Shown here piece by piece: positions 1 through 9,912 of a stretch of DNA of 64,000 nt (position 1 is its first letter; the number at the start of each line of letters is the position of its first letter). The translations under genes were made by a program, and so were the position numbers. Source of the DNA: Sphingomonas sp. SORGH_AS_0950 (GTDB lineage: Bacteria > Pseudomonadota > Alphaproteobacteria > Sphingomonadales > Sphingomonadaceae); contig NZ_JAUTAE010000001.1 of NCBI RefSeq assembly GCF_030818415.1, positions 2,382,001 to 2,446,000 of the forward strand, given 5' to 3'. The notes under the pieces were generated by a model. The model searched no databases. It was not told the origin of the DNA and was given only the letters and a program-made list of their open reading frames with translations.

Positions 1-1529
1 CCCGCCACCCGCTCGGGCGGCCGCTTGGCGAGCGCGGCGGCAAGGTCGGCGAGCGGAATCGCCTGCCGCTTCTCGAAGGCCGAGACGATGCCCCGCCCGC
101 GCACCCAGGTGTGGATGATGAGCCCGACGCCCACACCGACCAGCAGCGGCACCCAGCCCCCCTCGATCACGCGCAGGATGTTCGCGCCGAAGAAGACGAG
201 GTCGAGCGCCAGGAAGGGCAACAGCGCCGCCACCGCAACGCCGCGCGACCAGCCCCAGCGATGCCGCACCACCAGATAGGCCAGGCAGGTGGTCACGACC
301 ATCGTGCCCGTCACCGCGATGCCATAGGCCGCCGCCATCGCCGAGGAGGTCTTGAACTGGATCACCAGCACCAGCACGCCGAACAACAGCATCCAGTTGA
401 TCGCGGGCAGATAGATCTGCCCCCGGAAATCGGCCGAGGTCTGGCGGACGCGCAGGCGCGGCAACAGCCCCAGCTGGATCGCCTGCTGGGTCAGCGAGAA
501 GGCGCCGGTGATCACCGCCTGCGCCGCGATCACGGTGGCAAGGCCCGCCAGCACGATCAGCGCGGGGCGCAACGGCTCGGGCGCCATCAGGAAGAACCAG
601 TCCTGGTTGGCGAAGGGCTGGCCGCTCGCCGCCGCCTGTTCCAGCGTCGACAGCGCGAACGCCCCCTGCCCCAGATAGTTGAGCGCCAGCGCGGGCAGGA
701 CCAGCGAGAACCAGCCGATGCGGATGGGCAGCCGTCCGAAATGGCCCATATCGGCGGTCAGCGCCTCGGCCCCGGTCACGGTCAGGAACACCGCGCCCAG
801 CACGAACAGCCCGACCAGCCCGTGGCTCGCCAGGAAGCTGACGCCGTAGCCCGGCCAGACAACCCGCGCGATCGAGGGCTCGTCGGCGATATGCCAGACG
901 CCCAGCCCGCCGATGACCAGGAACCACAGGATGCAGATCGGGCCGAACAGCTTCGACACCTGCGCGGTCCCGCGCGACTGGATGCAGAAGAGCACGACCA
1001 GGATGACGATGGTGCACAGCCGGATGATATTCTCGTCGAAGATCGTCGCGGCGGCGGGAATGGTGCGCAGCCCCTCCATCGCCGACAGCACCGACAGCGC
1101 GGGCGTGATGATCGCGTCACCATAAAAGAGCGAAGCGCCCGCCGCGCCCAGCACCAGCGCGACGCGCGACCGCACGCCGGTCGCGCGCCGGGCGAGCGCG
1201 GCCAGCGCCAGCACCCCGCCCTCGCCCTGATTGTCGGCGCGCATCAGGAAGACGACATATTTGATCGTCACGACCAGGATCAGCGACCAGAGCGCCAGGC
1301 TGAGCACGCCCAGAATCTCGCTGGGGTCGATGCCGTCGCCCGCCGACTGGCCCAGCGCCTCGCGAAAGGCGTAGAGCGGGCTGGTGCCGATATCGCCGAA
1401 GACGACGCCGATCGCGCCGATGGTCAGCGCGACCAGCGCGGGATGGGGCGCATGCGACGATGCGCCGCTCTCCGCCGACTCTACGGATGCGGTCTGGATG
1501 CCCGTCATATCGGTCGCCGTCCCCGTCAT
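1..1529 (-). CDS. kup: KUP-family potassium uptake protein (3' end cut by window edge)
   Basis: Low-affinity K+/H+ symporter of the inner membrane. The frame is open from the window edge to an ATG at 1529, giving about 509 residues. KUP proteins are usually 620-650 residues, so the cytoplasmic C-terminus is missing here. After a short polar N-terminus comes a hydrophobic helix, then the family signature GDIGTSPLYAFREAL near residues 45-60, followed by many hydrophobic segments. The last visible residues (IPLADLAAAL, then PPERVAG) match the conserved start of the C-terminal domain. A second ATG seven codons downstream is possible. The gene stands alone and is divergent from pdeM. Family assignment is secure; transport properties are inferred. 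Confidence 0.95.
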   Translation of the reverse strand, partial: MTGTATDMTGIQTASVESAESGASSHAPHPALVALTIGAIGVVFGDIGTSPLYAFREALGQSAGDGIDPSEILGVLSLALWSLILVVTIKYVVFLMRADNQGEGGVLALAALARRATGVRSRVALVLGAAGASLFYGDAIITPALSVLSAMEGLRTIPAAATIFDENIIRLCTIVILVVLFCIQSRGTAQVSKLFGPICILWFLVIGGLGVWHIADEPSIARVVWPGYGVSFLASHGLVGLFVLGAVFLTVTGAEALTADMGHFGRLPIRIGWFSLVLPALALNYLGQGAFALSTLEQAAASGQPFANQDWFFLMAPEPLRPALIVLAGLATVIAAQAVITGAFSLTQQAIQLGLLPRLRVRQTSADFRGQIYLPAINWMLLFGVLVLVIQFKTSSAMAAAYGIAVTGTMVVTTCLAYLVVRHRWGWSRGVAVAALLPFLALDLVFFGANILRVIEGGWVPLLVGVGVGLIIHTWVRGRGIVSAFEKRQAIPLADLAAALAKRPPERVA

Positions 1530-1654
1530 GTCCGCCGGAACCCCCTGTGCCAAAAGGACGGCGCGCTTTACGCTTCTGCGCGCCCGACGCAAGGGCTTTC
1601 CCATAGCCGCTGCAATCGCTTGATCTTGCCAGGCGTCAAGCGCATGGACAGGAA

Positions 1655-2317
1655 ATGGTTCCCTTTTCGTTCGGCGGCCAGGCGTTCAAGGCCCTGGCCG
1701 ATGGCGCGCTGTTCTGGCCCGCGCGGGGAGCGCTGCTGGTCGCCGATCTCCATCTGGAGAAGGCGAGCTGGTATGCCGGGGGCGGGCAGATGCTGCCGCC
1801 CTATGATTCGCTCGCCACACTGACCGAGCTGACCGCGCTGGTCCGCCAGACCGGCGCGCGCGAGGTCTGGTGTCTGGGCGACAGCTTTCACGATGCGGAG
1901 GGGTGCGACCGCCTGCTGCCCGAGGCGCGCGCGATGCTGCTGTCGCTGACCGGCGCGACGCGGTGGATGTGGATCACCGGCAATCACGATCCTGTGCTGC
2001 GCGATCGCTGCGGCGGCGCGGTGATGGACGAAGCGGTGGTCGACGGGCTGATCCTGCGCCACGAGGCCGATCCCGCCGAGACGCGGCCCGAACTGTCGGG
2101 GCATTTCCATCCCAAGCTGCGCCTGCGCGTCCGGGGCAAGATGGTCGCGCGCCGCTGTTTCGTCGGCACCGCGCGCAAGCTGGTCCTGCCCGCCTTCGGG
2201 GCGCTGACCGGGGGGCTGGACGTCGACCACCCCGCGCTCGTCCAGGCGGTCGGTCGCCCGGCCGAGGCGCTGGTGCCCGTGCGCGACCGGATGCTGCGCT
2301 TTCCGGTCGCGGCCTGA
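1655..2317 (+). CDS. pdeM: Ligase-associated DNA damage response endonuclease PdeM (calcineurin-like phosphoesterase)
   Basis: 220-residue metallophosphoesterase. Metal-binding motifs are visible in order: ADLHLEKAS near residue 30, GDSFHD near 75, TGNHDP near 108 and SGHFHPK near 147, the standard calcineurin-like series. The N-terminus MVPFSF and the ADLHLEKAS motif are typical of PdeM, which in many alphaproteobacteria sits beside an Lhr-type helicase and LigD in a DNA repair cluster. No such partners are visible here; the neighbours are kup and msrA. The start is the ATG preceded at close range by AGGAA; an ATG at 1644 is out of frame. The nuclease role is inferred from family membership. 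Confidence 0.88.
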   Translation: MVPFSFGGQAFKALADGALFWPARGALLVADLHLEKASWYAGGGQMLPPYDSLATLTELTALVRQTGAREVWCLGDSFHDAEGCDRLLPEARAMLLSLTGATRWMWITGNHDPVLRDRCGGAVMDEAVVDGLILRHEADPAETRPELSGHFHPKLRLRVRGKMVARRCFVGTARKLVLPAFGALTGGLDVDHPALVQAVGRPAEALVPVRDRMLRFPVAA

Positions 2318-2320
2318 AGC

Positions 2321-2986
2321 CTATCCCGCGCGCGCCAGATCGGGGAAGCCCGCGCGGAAGCCCGCCACCTTGGGCTTGTCCCAGCGGACGATATAGGGAT
2401 GGCCGGGATTGCGGTCGTAGAAATTCTGGTGATCCGCCTCGGCGGGGAAGAAACGCCCCTGCTCGATCCGCGTGGTGATCGGCCGGGCAAAGGCATGGGC
2501 CTGGCTCAGCTGCGCGATATAGGCGCGTGCCACCCGCGCCTGTTCGGGCGACTGGGCGAAGATCGCCGAGCGATAGCTGGGACCGCGATCGGGCCCCTGT
2601 CCGCCGACCTGGGTCGGGTCGTGCGCGATCGAGAAATAGACGCGCAGCAGCGTGGCATAGGAGACCTGCGCGGGGTCGTAGGTGATCCGGATCGCCTCGG
2701 CATGGCGGGTCCGCTCGGTCGAGACGGCGGCATAATTGGCATCGGCCGCCCCGCCCCCGGCATAGCCCGCGGTGACGCCGCGCACGCCCTTCACCCGCTC
2801 GAACACCGCCTCCATGCCCCAGAAACAGCCGCCCGCCAGGACCGCCACCTGCGGACGCCGTGCGGCGGGCAGGTCGAGCGTCGCCTTGGGCAAGGGCACG
2901 GCACGCTCGGCGTGCGCGGGAAGCGAGGACAAGGCGACCGCTCCGAACGCGGTCGCGGCCAGGGCGATGCAGAGGCTATTGCGCAT
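2321..2986 (-). CDS. msrA: Peptide-methionine (S)-S-oxide reductase MsrA, exported form
   Basis: Reduces methionine-S-sulfoxide in proteins. The first 26 residues form a signal peptide (hydrophobic core, then LPAHA before the mature part), so the enzyme should act in the periplasm. The catalytic motif GGCFWG puts the active cysteine at residue 54. The rest of the MsrA fold follows (the TAGYAGG segment, the HDPTQ segment, a C-terminal HQNFYDRNPG region). The mature protein has no second cysteine, so no internal resolving cysteine is available and reduction must come from an external partner. It converges with pdeM, with only three bases between the two stop codons. At 221 residues the length is normal for a secreted MsrA. 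Confidence 0.95.
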   Translation of the reverse strand: MRNSLCIALAATAFGAVALSSLPAHAERAVPLPKATLDLPAARRPQVAVLAGGCFWGMEAVFERVKGVRGVTAGYAGGGAADANYAAVSTERTRHAEAIRITYDPAQVSYATLLRVYFSIAHDPTQVGGQGPDRGPSYRSAIFAQSPEQARVARAYIAQLSQAHAFARPITTRIEQGRFFPAEADHQNFYDRNPGHPYIVRWDKPKVAGFRAGFPDLARAG

Positions 2987-3037
2987 CGCCGGGATATGGG
3001 GTGTTTTTGGGGTTCGGCCAGGGGCTGGCGTTGTAGC

Positions 3038-3122
3038 GTGGGCTTTGACTTCGCTCAGCCTGAACGGCTGATTGCGTCATGCTTTCCCGGCCTCCGTTCC
3101 GCCTGCGCGAAGTCGAAGGCCA
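3038..3122. repeat. Dispersed palindrome, family A, copy 1 (diverged)
   Basis: The left arm (about 3040-3070) carries a diverged CTTCGACTTCGCTCAG core followed by CTGAACGG. The right arm (about 3091-3121) carries its near reverse complement, with about 20 bases between. Related copies lie at 7328-7414, 12652-12741, 32491-32580 and (condensed) 45309-45350. It sits between msrA and the small ORF at 3133. Confidence 0.8.
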
Positions 3123-3132
3123 GGCCCGTCGC

Positions 3133-3270
3133 TTAGCGAACCGCCTCGACCGGGGCCGAACCGTAACGGCTGGGCGCCTCGGCGGGGTGAAGCACGATGA
3201 GGCCCAGAGCACCCAGCGCAAATCCGCCGGCGAACTGCCACACGAAGCTGGACTTGAGGAGGGCACGCAT
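3133..3270 (-). CDS. 45-residue predicted membrane miniprotein
   Basis: Not recognised as a named family. The frame runs from an ATG at 3270 to a TAA at 3133-3135. An AGGTGA lies six bases upstream of the ATG, a good ribosome-binding site. The peptide has a basic start (MRALLKSS), one hydrophobic helix at about residues 8-29 (FVWQF through LIVLHP) and a polar tail ending in EAVR, consistent with a single-pass inner-membrane peptide. It stands alone, followed by a family A palindrome that could act as terminator. The good ribosome-binding site and clean membrane topology argue that it is real, but no homologue was checked. Confidence 0.65.
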   Translation of the reverse strand: MRALLKSSFVWQFAGGFALGALGLIVLHPAEAPSRYGSAPVEAVR

Positions 3271-3447
3271 TCGTCTTCACCTGTCTAAAACGGGTCGCCC
3301 CCAAATGGGCGGCGATCTTCCGGGCGCCATCTGGTCGATCCGCGTCCTTCCGACAATGGCATTTATAGAAACACAGCATTAACGGCACGTGGACGTGTCG
3401 TTCATGCCACAGTTAGGCCTTATTGCTGCGGCGCACATGGGGATAGG

Positions 3448-3491
3448 AAAAAGCCCGCAGGTACAGCCTTTTGGCCATACCCACGGGCTTT
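3448..3491 (-). terminator. Intrinsic terminator after the aspartate-type aminotransferase gene
   Basis: Read on the minus strand, an outer stem AAAGCCCG/CGGGCTTT encloses a small inner stem (GGCC AAAA GGCT) and ends in a run of five T. It lies 24 bases past the stop codon at 3515. Confidence 0.8.
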
Positions 3492-3514
3492 CGCACCGCC
3501 GCAAGGGCGGGAAA

Positions 3515-4768
<1,254 letters not shown>

Positions 4769-6517
4769 TCAATCCGCAACCATCTGTGCACGAAACAATC
4801 CGCGAAGCGCGTTGCCAAGCAAGAATCCGTCTTGCAGATCGGCACGGGTCAACGGCCCCTCGACCGCGCGACCGCTCTCGATCAGATGGCCGCGCAGCAC
4901 GCCCGGCAGCAGCCCCTGCGCCAGCGGCGGCGTCACCAGCTTGTCGCCGCGCGCGACGAACAGCGAGGTATAGCTGCCCTCGGTCAGATAGCCGTCGGGC
5001 GTCTCGAACACGACCTCGGCCGTGCCCGCCGCCGCCCGCGCCGAGTCGTAGAAGCCGCGCGCGCTGGTCTTGTGGCGCAGCCGCAGGTCGGACGTGGCGA
5101 CGGGCAACGGCACGATCCGCACCGGCACCACCCCGTCGAACGGCGCCGGACGCGGCGCGACCTCGACCACCACCGCGCCGCTGCGCGCCAGCAACAGCCG
5201 GATGCGCCGGGTATCGCGCAGTCGGAAGGTCGCCGCCTGCAACTCGTTGCGCGCGTCATGCCGGTCGAAGGTGAAGCCCAGCGCCGCCGCGCTCGCCTTC
5301 ATCCGGGCGAGATGCTCCTCCAGATGCTGGATCCCGTCGACGGGATCGAAGGCCATGGTCTCGATCAGATCGACATCGCTGCGCCCGCCGTCCAGGAAGG
5401 CGGCCTTGGCGAGGCATTCGTCCCACTCGTCCGTCGCCACCGAGTCGGCGACCACCCCCGATCCCAGCCCCAGCGTCGCATGGTCGGCGCCGTGCGGCCA
5501 GGTCAGGGTGCGGATCGCGACGTTGAACATCGCATCGCCATCCGCATCGAGTCGCCCGATCGCGCCGGTATAGAGGCCGCGGGGCGAATCCTCGATCTCC
5601 GCGATCGCCTGCATCGCGCGGATCTTGGGCGCGCCGGTGATCGAACCGCAGGGGAAAAGCGCGGACAGCACGTCCAGCGCGTCCTGCCCCTCGGCCAGAT
5701 CGGCGGTGACGGTCGACACCATCTGGTGGACGGTCGGATAGGGTTCGACCGCGAAAAGCGCGGGCACCGCGACGCTGCCCGGCCGCGCGACTCGCGACAG
5801 GTCGTTGCGCATCAGGTCCACGATCATCAGATTCTCGGCGCGCTGCTTGGGGTCGTCGCGCAGTTCCTGCGCCGCGCGCGCATCGGCGGCGGGGTCGTCG
5901 TCGCGCCGTGCGGTCCCCTTCATCGGCCGCGCGGTCAGGCGGCCGTCCTCCAGCGCGAAGAACAGCTCGGGCGACAGCGACAGGATGGTCGCCTCCTCCG
6001 TCGCCACCACCGCGCCCCAGCCCGCGCGCGACCGGGCGCGCAGCCCCGCATAGAGCGCCAGCGGATCGCCCGCGACCGGCACCTGCGCGCGAAAGGTCAG
6101 ATTGACCTGATAGAGATCGCCTGCCGCGATCAGCGCCTGCACCTCGGCGAATTGCCGGGCATGACGCTGCGCATCGCCCTCGGGAATCAGATCGCCCGCC
6201 CAGGCGCCGGCGGGGTCGGGCAGCAGCGCCGCGACATCGACCGTCGCATGATCGCGGAACAGCCCGAACCACAGCAGCGGCCCGTCGACCGCGCGGGCCG
6301 CCACCCCCGGCTCGAACGCCGCTCCCGCCTCATAGGCCAGATAGCCGGCGGCATGCAGCCCCTGTCGCTGCGCGCGGCGTAGCGCAGCCAGCGCGGGGGC
6401 GACCTGTTCGGGGCGATGCGCGGTGACGATGTCGACCGGCGCGGTATAGAGACGCGCGGCCGCTCCCCCGTGGCGGGCATCGTCCAGCAGGACGAACGGA
6501 GGGGGGTTCACGATCAT
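4769..6517 (-). CDS. pabB: Bifunctional aminodeoxychorismate synthase component I / class IV aminotransferase (4-amino-4-deoxychorismate lyase)
   Basis: 582-residue fusion for p-aminobenzoate synthesis in the folate pathway. Residues about 1-380 are the chorismate-binding domain: GDLYQVNLTF, SLSPELFF, the MKGTARR loop, the LMRNDLSRVA segment, and the PCGSITGAPKIRAM motif with GLYTGAIG. Residues about 385-582 are a class IV aminotransferase/lyase domain, with LIETMAFDP at its start, the RHKTSARGFYDSAR lysine loop and TEGSYTSLFV. The frame stays open much further upstream, but that part overlaps the opposite-strand MBL gene; the ATG at 6517 begins the conserved region (PPFVLLDDAR). It is divergent from the MBL hydrolase across an 81-base gap. 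Confidence 0.93.
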   Translation of the reverse strand: MIVNPPPFVLLDDARHGGAAARLYTAPVDIVTAHRPEQVAPALAALRRAQRQGLHAAGYLAYEAGAAFEPGVAARAVDGPLLWFGLFRDHATVDVAALLPDPAGAWAGDLIPEGDAQRHARQFAEVQALIAAGDLYQVNLTFRAQVPVAGDPLALYAGLRARSRAGWGAVVATEEATILSLSPELFFALEDGRLTARPMKGTARRDDDPAADARAAQELRDDPKQRAENLMIVDLMRNDLSRVARPGSVAVPALFAVEPYPTVHQMVSTVTADLAEGQDALDVLSALFPCGSITGAPKIRAMQAIAEIEDSPRGLYTGAIGRLDADGDAMFNVAIRTLTWPHGADHATLGLGSGVVADSVATDEWDECLAKAAFLDGGRSDVDLIETMAFDPVDGIQHLEEHLARMKASAAALGFTFDRHDARNELQAATFRLRDTRRIRLLLARSGAVVVEVAPRPAPFDGVVPVRIVPLPVATSDLRLRHKTSARGFYDSARAAAGTAEVVFETPDGYLTEGSYTSLFVARGDKLVTPPLAQGLLPGVLRGHLIESGRAVEGPLTRADLQDGFLLGNALRGLFRAQMVAD

Positions 6518-6598
6518 GAAGGGCCATGCATGCACGGCCCGCCCCCGCACATGCAAGTATCGATTGGCCGATCCTGTGCCATTGCCTATCTCGGGGGG

Positions 6599-7270
6599 AT
6601 GACCGACCCCTTGCAAAATCCGCCGCTGCGCGCCGCGATCGTCCCCGTCACCCCGCTTCAGCAGAATTGCTCGATCGTCTGGTGCACCGCGACGATGAAG
6701 GCGGCGGTGGTCGATCCCGGCGGCGACCTGCCGCGCATCCGGGATGCCATCGCCAAGACCGGCGTGACGGTGGAAAAAATCCTGCTGACCCATGGCCATA
6801 TCGACCATGCGGGCGGTGCCAAGGCGCTGTCCGATATGCTGGGCGTGCCCGTGGAGGGTCCGCAGGAGGAAGATCGCTTCTGGCTGGCGCGGCTGGACGA
6901 GGACGGCCAGGCTTATGGCATCCCCGCCCAAGTGCTGGAGCCGACCCGCTGGCTGTCGGAGGGCGACACGGTGACGATCGGCGACCTGACGCTCGATGTG
7001 TACGAGACGCCGGGGCATACGCGCGGGCATGTGATCTTCCACCATGCGCCGTCGCATTTCGCGCTGGTCGGCGACGTGCTGTTCCAGGGCTCGGTCGGGC
7101 GCTCGGACCTGCCCGGCGGGGATCACGACACGCTGATCCGCTCGATCGTCGAGAAGCTCTGGCCGCTGGGCAACGAGACCGCCTTCATTCCCGGCCATGG
7201 CCAGCCCAGCACCTTCGGGCATGAGCGGCAGAGCAATGCCTTCGTGGCGGACCGGGTCCTGGGGCTTTGA
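6599..7270 (+). CDS. MBL-fold metallo-hydrolase (YcbL / glyoxalase II-like)
   Basis: 223 residues. The metallo-beta-lactamase zinc motif appears as THGHIDHAGG near residue 65. Further ligands lie in YETPGHTRGHVIFHH near 140, the GDVLFQGSVGRSDLPGGD segment near 160 and the FIPGHGQPST histidine near 200. The PLQQNCSIVWCT start is typical of the YcbL-like small glyoxalase II subgroup, which hydrolyses thioesters such as S-lactoylglutathione; that activity is inferred. The start is the ATG at 6599, after a G-rich ribosome-binding site; in-frame extensions further upstream run into the divergent pabB start region. Confidence 0.88.
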   Translation: MTDPLQNPPLRAAIVPVTPLQQNCSIVWCTATMKAAVVDPGGDLPRIRDAIAKTGVTVEKILLTHGHIDHAGGAKALSDMLGVPVEGPQEEDRFWLARLDEDGQAYGIPAQVLEPTRWLSEGDTVTIGDLTLDVYETPGHTRGHVIFHHAPSHFALVGDVLFQGSVGRSDLPGGDHDTLIRSIVEKLWPLGNETAFIPGHGQPSTFGHERQSNAFVADRVLGL

Positions 7271-7276
7271 CCCGTC

Positions 7277-7300
7277 GCCCCAGCGCAGGCTGGGGCCTTT
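7277..7300 (+). terminator. Hairpin after the MBL hydrolase gene
   Basis: Perfect 8-bp stem GCCCCAGC/GCTGGGGC with a four-base loop, followed by CCTTTGT, six bases after the stop codon. The T-tract is short, so this may be a weak terminator or a small dispersed palindrome. Confidence 0.55.
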
Positions 7301-7327
7301 GTCATCTGGGGTGAGGTGAGGTGGGGC

Positions 7328-7414
7328 GTGGGCTTCGACTACGCTCAGCCTGAACGGAGGTTGAGAAGAGAACCCACTCCCTACCCCCGTTCAGCCTGAG
7401 TGACGTCGAAGGCC
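7328..7414. repeat. Dispersed palindrome, family A, copy 2
   Basis: The left arm at 7328-7357 contains CTTCGACTACGCTCAG followed by CTGAACGG. The right arm at 7387-7414 is its approximate reverse complement, with a 29-base non-conserved loop. It lies between the convergent MBL and M28 peptidase genes and ends 12 bases before the peptidase stop codon. Confidence 0.85.
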
Positions 7415-7426
7415 AAGGGAATCACC

Positions 7427-9055
7427 TCACCGCCGGGCTGACTCACTCTCCGCCCGAATCGCCTTGAACTCGGACCCCGCGCGCCATTCCGGCCAGTCCC
7501 GCCCATCCGCCAGATCGCGCCCGATCCGGTAGAACAGGCCGACATCCGCCGCCGCGCCGCGCAGGTCCCAGGCCGAATCCCAGGCGTCGCAGGTCTGGTG
7601 GTAGCAACGCATATAGCCGTCGAGCCATGCCTGCCCTGCCGGGCGTCCCCCGGCCACCAGATCGGGCGCGCCGCTGATCGCCATCAGCAACAGCGTCGGC
7701 ACGCCGCGCCGCGCGACCGAGAAGTGATCGGCGCGGTAGAACAGCCCGCGCTCGGGCAGCGCCTCGGGCGTCACCGTGCGCCCTTGCGCGGCGGCGGCGA
7801 CCTTCAGCCGGTCCTCCAGGTCGTTCTGCCCGTCCCCGACCAGCATCACGTCCCGCGACGGTCCCGCCGTCTGGAGGATGTCCAGCGTCAGGTTCGCGAC
7901 TGTCTTGGCCAGCGGCGTGACCGGATTGACCGCATAGGTCTCGGACCCCAGCAGGCCGCGCTCCTCGCCGGTCCACAGCGCGAAGACGAGGCTGCGGTCG
8001 GTGCGCGGCGCCGCCTTGTACGCGCGCGCCAGTTCCAGCACGCCCGCCACGCCCAGCGCATCGTCATTGGCGCCCGGCCGGATCACCCGGCCCTGCGCGT
8101 CCGGCGCGCCCTTGCCATAGGCGTCCCAATGCGCGCCGAACATCACCACCTCGTCGGGGCGCGTCCTGCCGGGCAGCCTGGCCAGCACGTTGCGGCTCTC
8201 CGCGCGCACCGTCTTGACCGGCAGATCGGCGGAGAATCGCTGCCCCTCCAGCGTGACGGGGCGGAAATCGGCCCGCCGCGCGCGGGCGCGCTGCTGCGCC
8301 AGGTCGAGCCCGGCGGCGGCGAACAGCTTCGTCGCCGCCTCACCCGACAGCCAGCCCTGAAGCAGCACGCGCGAGCTCGGATCGGCGCGGACGATATCGT
8401 AATTCTCGCCCGCCGGAGCCGTCACCGTCGCCCAGCCATAGCCGGCGCCCGGCGTGTCGTGGACGATCAGCGCGCCGATCGCGCCCTGTCGCGCGGCCTC
8501 CTCATATTTATAGGTCCAGCGGCCATAATAGGTCATCCGCCGGTCGCCGAACTTCCCCTTGGCGTCGTCGCCCGGAGCAGCCTCGAAATCGGGATCGTTG
8601 ACCAGGAAGACGGCGATCTTGCCCTTCAGGTCGACGCCCTTGAAATCGTCCCAGCCGCGCTCGGGCGCATGGACGCCGTACCCGACGAACACCATCGGCG
8701 CGTTCGCGATCGCCACCCGGTCGACGGGCCGCACGGTCGAGACATAGACGCCCTGCCCCTGGACGAGCGGCATCGTGCCCGCGCGCATCGTCCCCTGCCC
8801 GATCTGAGTGCGGATCAGCGGCACCGGCTGGGTCCATTGTCCGTTCGGACCGCCGGGTTGCAGCCCCATTGCCTTGAACTGCGCGACCAGCCAGTTGACG
8901 GTCTTCGCCTCGCCGGGGGTGCCCGGCGCGCGCCCCTCAAAGGCGTCGGAGGCGAGCGTCTTCACATCCGCCGACAGCCGCGCGGGCGAGATGGGGTCGG
9001 GGGCGGCGGCGGTCAGCGCGACGGCGGCCAGGCCGATCAGGGGAAGGCGAATCAT
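7427..9055 (-). CDS. Exported M28-family metallopeptidase
   Basis: 542 residues with an N-terminal signal peptide (MIRLPLIGLAAVALTAAAP). A PA-type inserted domain (about residues 130-260, including GVDLKGKIAVFL) precedes the M28 zinc-peptidase core. The zinc motifs are AHWDAYG near residue 300, GANDDALGVAG near 327, the WTGEERGLLGS glutamates near 360 and a YRADHFS histidine near 450. Members are secreted or periplasmic aminopeptidases. Its start codon shares one base with the stop of the upstream MAPEG gene (TGATG), so the two are probably translated together. Substrate unknown. Confidence 0.9.
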   Translation of the reverse strand: MIRLPLIGLAAVALTAAAPDPISPARLSADVKTLASDAFEGRAPGTPGEAKTVNWLVAQFKAMGLQPGGPNGQWTQPVPLIRTQIGQGTMRAGTMPLVQGQGVYVSTVRPVDRVAIANAPMVFVGYGVHAPERGWDDFKGVDLKGKIAVFLVNDPDFEAAPGDDAKGKFGDRRMTYYGRWTYKYEEAARQGAIGALIVHDTPGAGYGWATVTAPAGENYDIVRADPSSRVLLQGWLSGEAATKLFAAAGLDLAQQRARARRADFRPVTLEGQRFSADLPVKTVRAESRNVLARLPGRTRPDEVVMFGAHWDAYGKGAPDAQGRVIRPGANDDALGVAGVLELARAYKAAPRTDRSLVFALWTGEERGLLGSETYAVNPVTPLAKTVANLTLDILQTAGPSRDVMLVGDGQNDLEDRLKVAAAAQGRTVTPEALPERGLFYRADHFSVARRGVPTLLLMAISGAPDLVAGGRPAGQAWLDGYMRCYHQTCDAWDSAWDLRGAAADVGLFYRIGRDLADGRDWPEWRAGSEFKAIRAESESARR

Positions 9056-9498
9056 CAGCGGTCGATCCTCACGACGGTGGTGGTAGCGACAGGCACGGCC
9101 TGCGCGGTATAGACGATCCCGATCGCCCAGCCGGCCAACAAGGCCAGGATCGCCCAGGTTCCGATCGCCCCGCCCGCGCGACCGACATTGGGCGCGGGCC
9201 GCGTCATGCCCCAGCCATGGCCGATCCGCGCGACGATGAACGCGCCGCCCAGCACCCACAGCCAGAAGCGCGCGCCGCCCGCCAACTCGATCAGCCCCAT
9301 CAGGATCAGGACGAAGGGCGCATATTCGACGAAATTGGCCTGGGCCCGCATCCCCGCCACGAGTCGCGAATCGCCCCCGTCGCCGATCAGGATCTTGCCG
9401 CGAAACCGCCCGACGACGATTCGCAGCGCGAGCCACAGATTGACCAGCGCGGCGGCCGCCGCGATGCTGAGCGTGACCGGCAGGACCATAAGCGCCAT
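9055..9498 (-). CDS. MAPEG-family membrane protein
   Basis: 147 residues with four predicted membrane helices: about 3-25 (LPVTLSIAAAAALVNLWLAL), 60-80, 82-102 and 115-137. The segments GDGGDSRLVAGMRAQANFVEYAPF and WVLGGAFIVARIGHG match bacterial MAPEG proteins (membrane-associated eicosanoid/glutathione metabolism), including the RAQANFxEY signature. The ATG at 9498 is chosen because it begins the first membrane helix; the frame is open upstream but carries no family residues there. The stop overlaps the M28 peptidase start. Biochemical role unknown. Confidence 0.85.
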   Translation of the reverse strand: MALMVLPVTLSIAAAAALVNLWLALRIVVGRFRGKILIGDGGDSRLVAGMRAQANFVEYAPFVLILMGLIELAGGARFWLWVLGGAFIVARIGHGWGMTRPAPNVGRAGGAIGTWAILALLAGWAIGIVYTAQAVPVATTTVVRIDR

Positions 9499-9694
9499 AT
9501 TCTCCGTCGATTGAACCCGAACACCGCGTGCCATTCTGCGGCGATGCTTGCAACATCGGCAAAACTCGCTATAGGCGCGGGGCTTCGCGATGCGTCCGGC
9601 TGGGTGCTCACGCGGCCGGGTCTTCGATCCGGGCGCGCAATGGGTGCTGACCGTGGCGTATTCCACCCATTGTTCGAATTGATAAGGTGCCGCA

Positions 9695-9874
9695 ATGGCC
9701 GTCCCCAAGAGAAAGACTTCGCCCTCCAAGCGCGGCATGCGCCGTGGCCACGACTCGCTGTCGATCGCCGCGTTCCAGGAATGCCCGAACTGCGGCGAGC
9801 TGAAGCGTCCGCACAATCTGTGCACCGCTTGCGGCCACTATAACGGCCGTGAGGTCGTGTCGGTCGAGGGCTGA
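9695..9874 (+). CDS. rpmF: 50S ribosomal protein L32
   Basis: 59-residue ribosomal protein beginning [20 protein letters not shown]. Its zinc-ribbon cysteines CPNC and CTACG at about residues 31-48 are intact, so this is the zinc-binding L32 form. An AAGGTG lies five bases before the ATG. It is followed after 38 bases by plsX and fabH, the widely conserved rpmF-plsX-fabH arrangement linking ribosome and fatty-acid gene expression. The 196 bases upstream, between it and the MAPEG gene, hold the promoter and no further gene that I can see. Confidence 0.97.
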   Translation: MAVPKRKTSPSKRGMRRGHDSLSIAAFQECPNCGELKRPHNLCTACGHYNGREVVSVEG

Positions 9875-9912
9875 TCCCCTCTTCCTGGCAATAACGACCG
9901 TTAGAGGAACGC

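Noticed and set aside
111..1823. 570-residue plus-strand open frame
   Set aside because: It is antisense to kup; its composition (Gln/Arg/His/Asp-rich without motifs) is what high-GC genes produce on the complement, while the minus strand carries clear KUP motifs.
6518..7222. N-terminal extension of pabB
   Set aside because: Overlaps the MBL hydrolase on the other strand and shows no PabB residues; conserved sequence starts at 6517.
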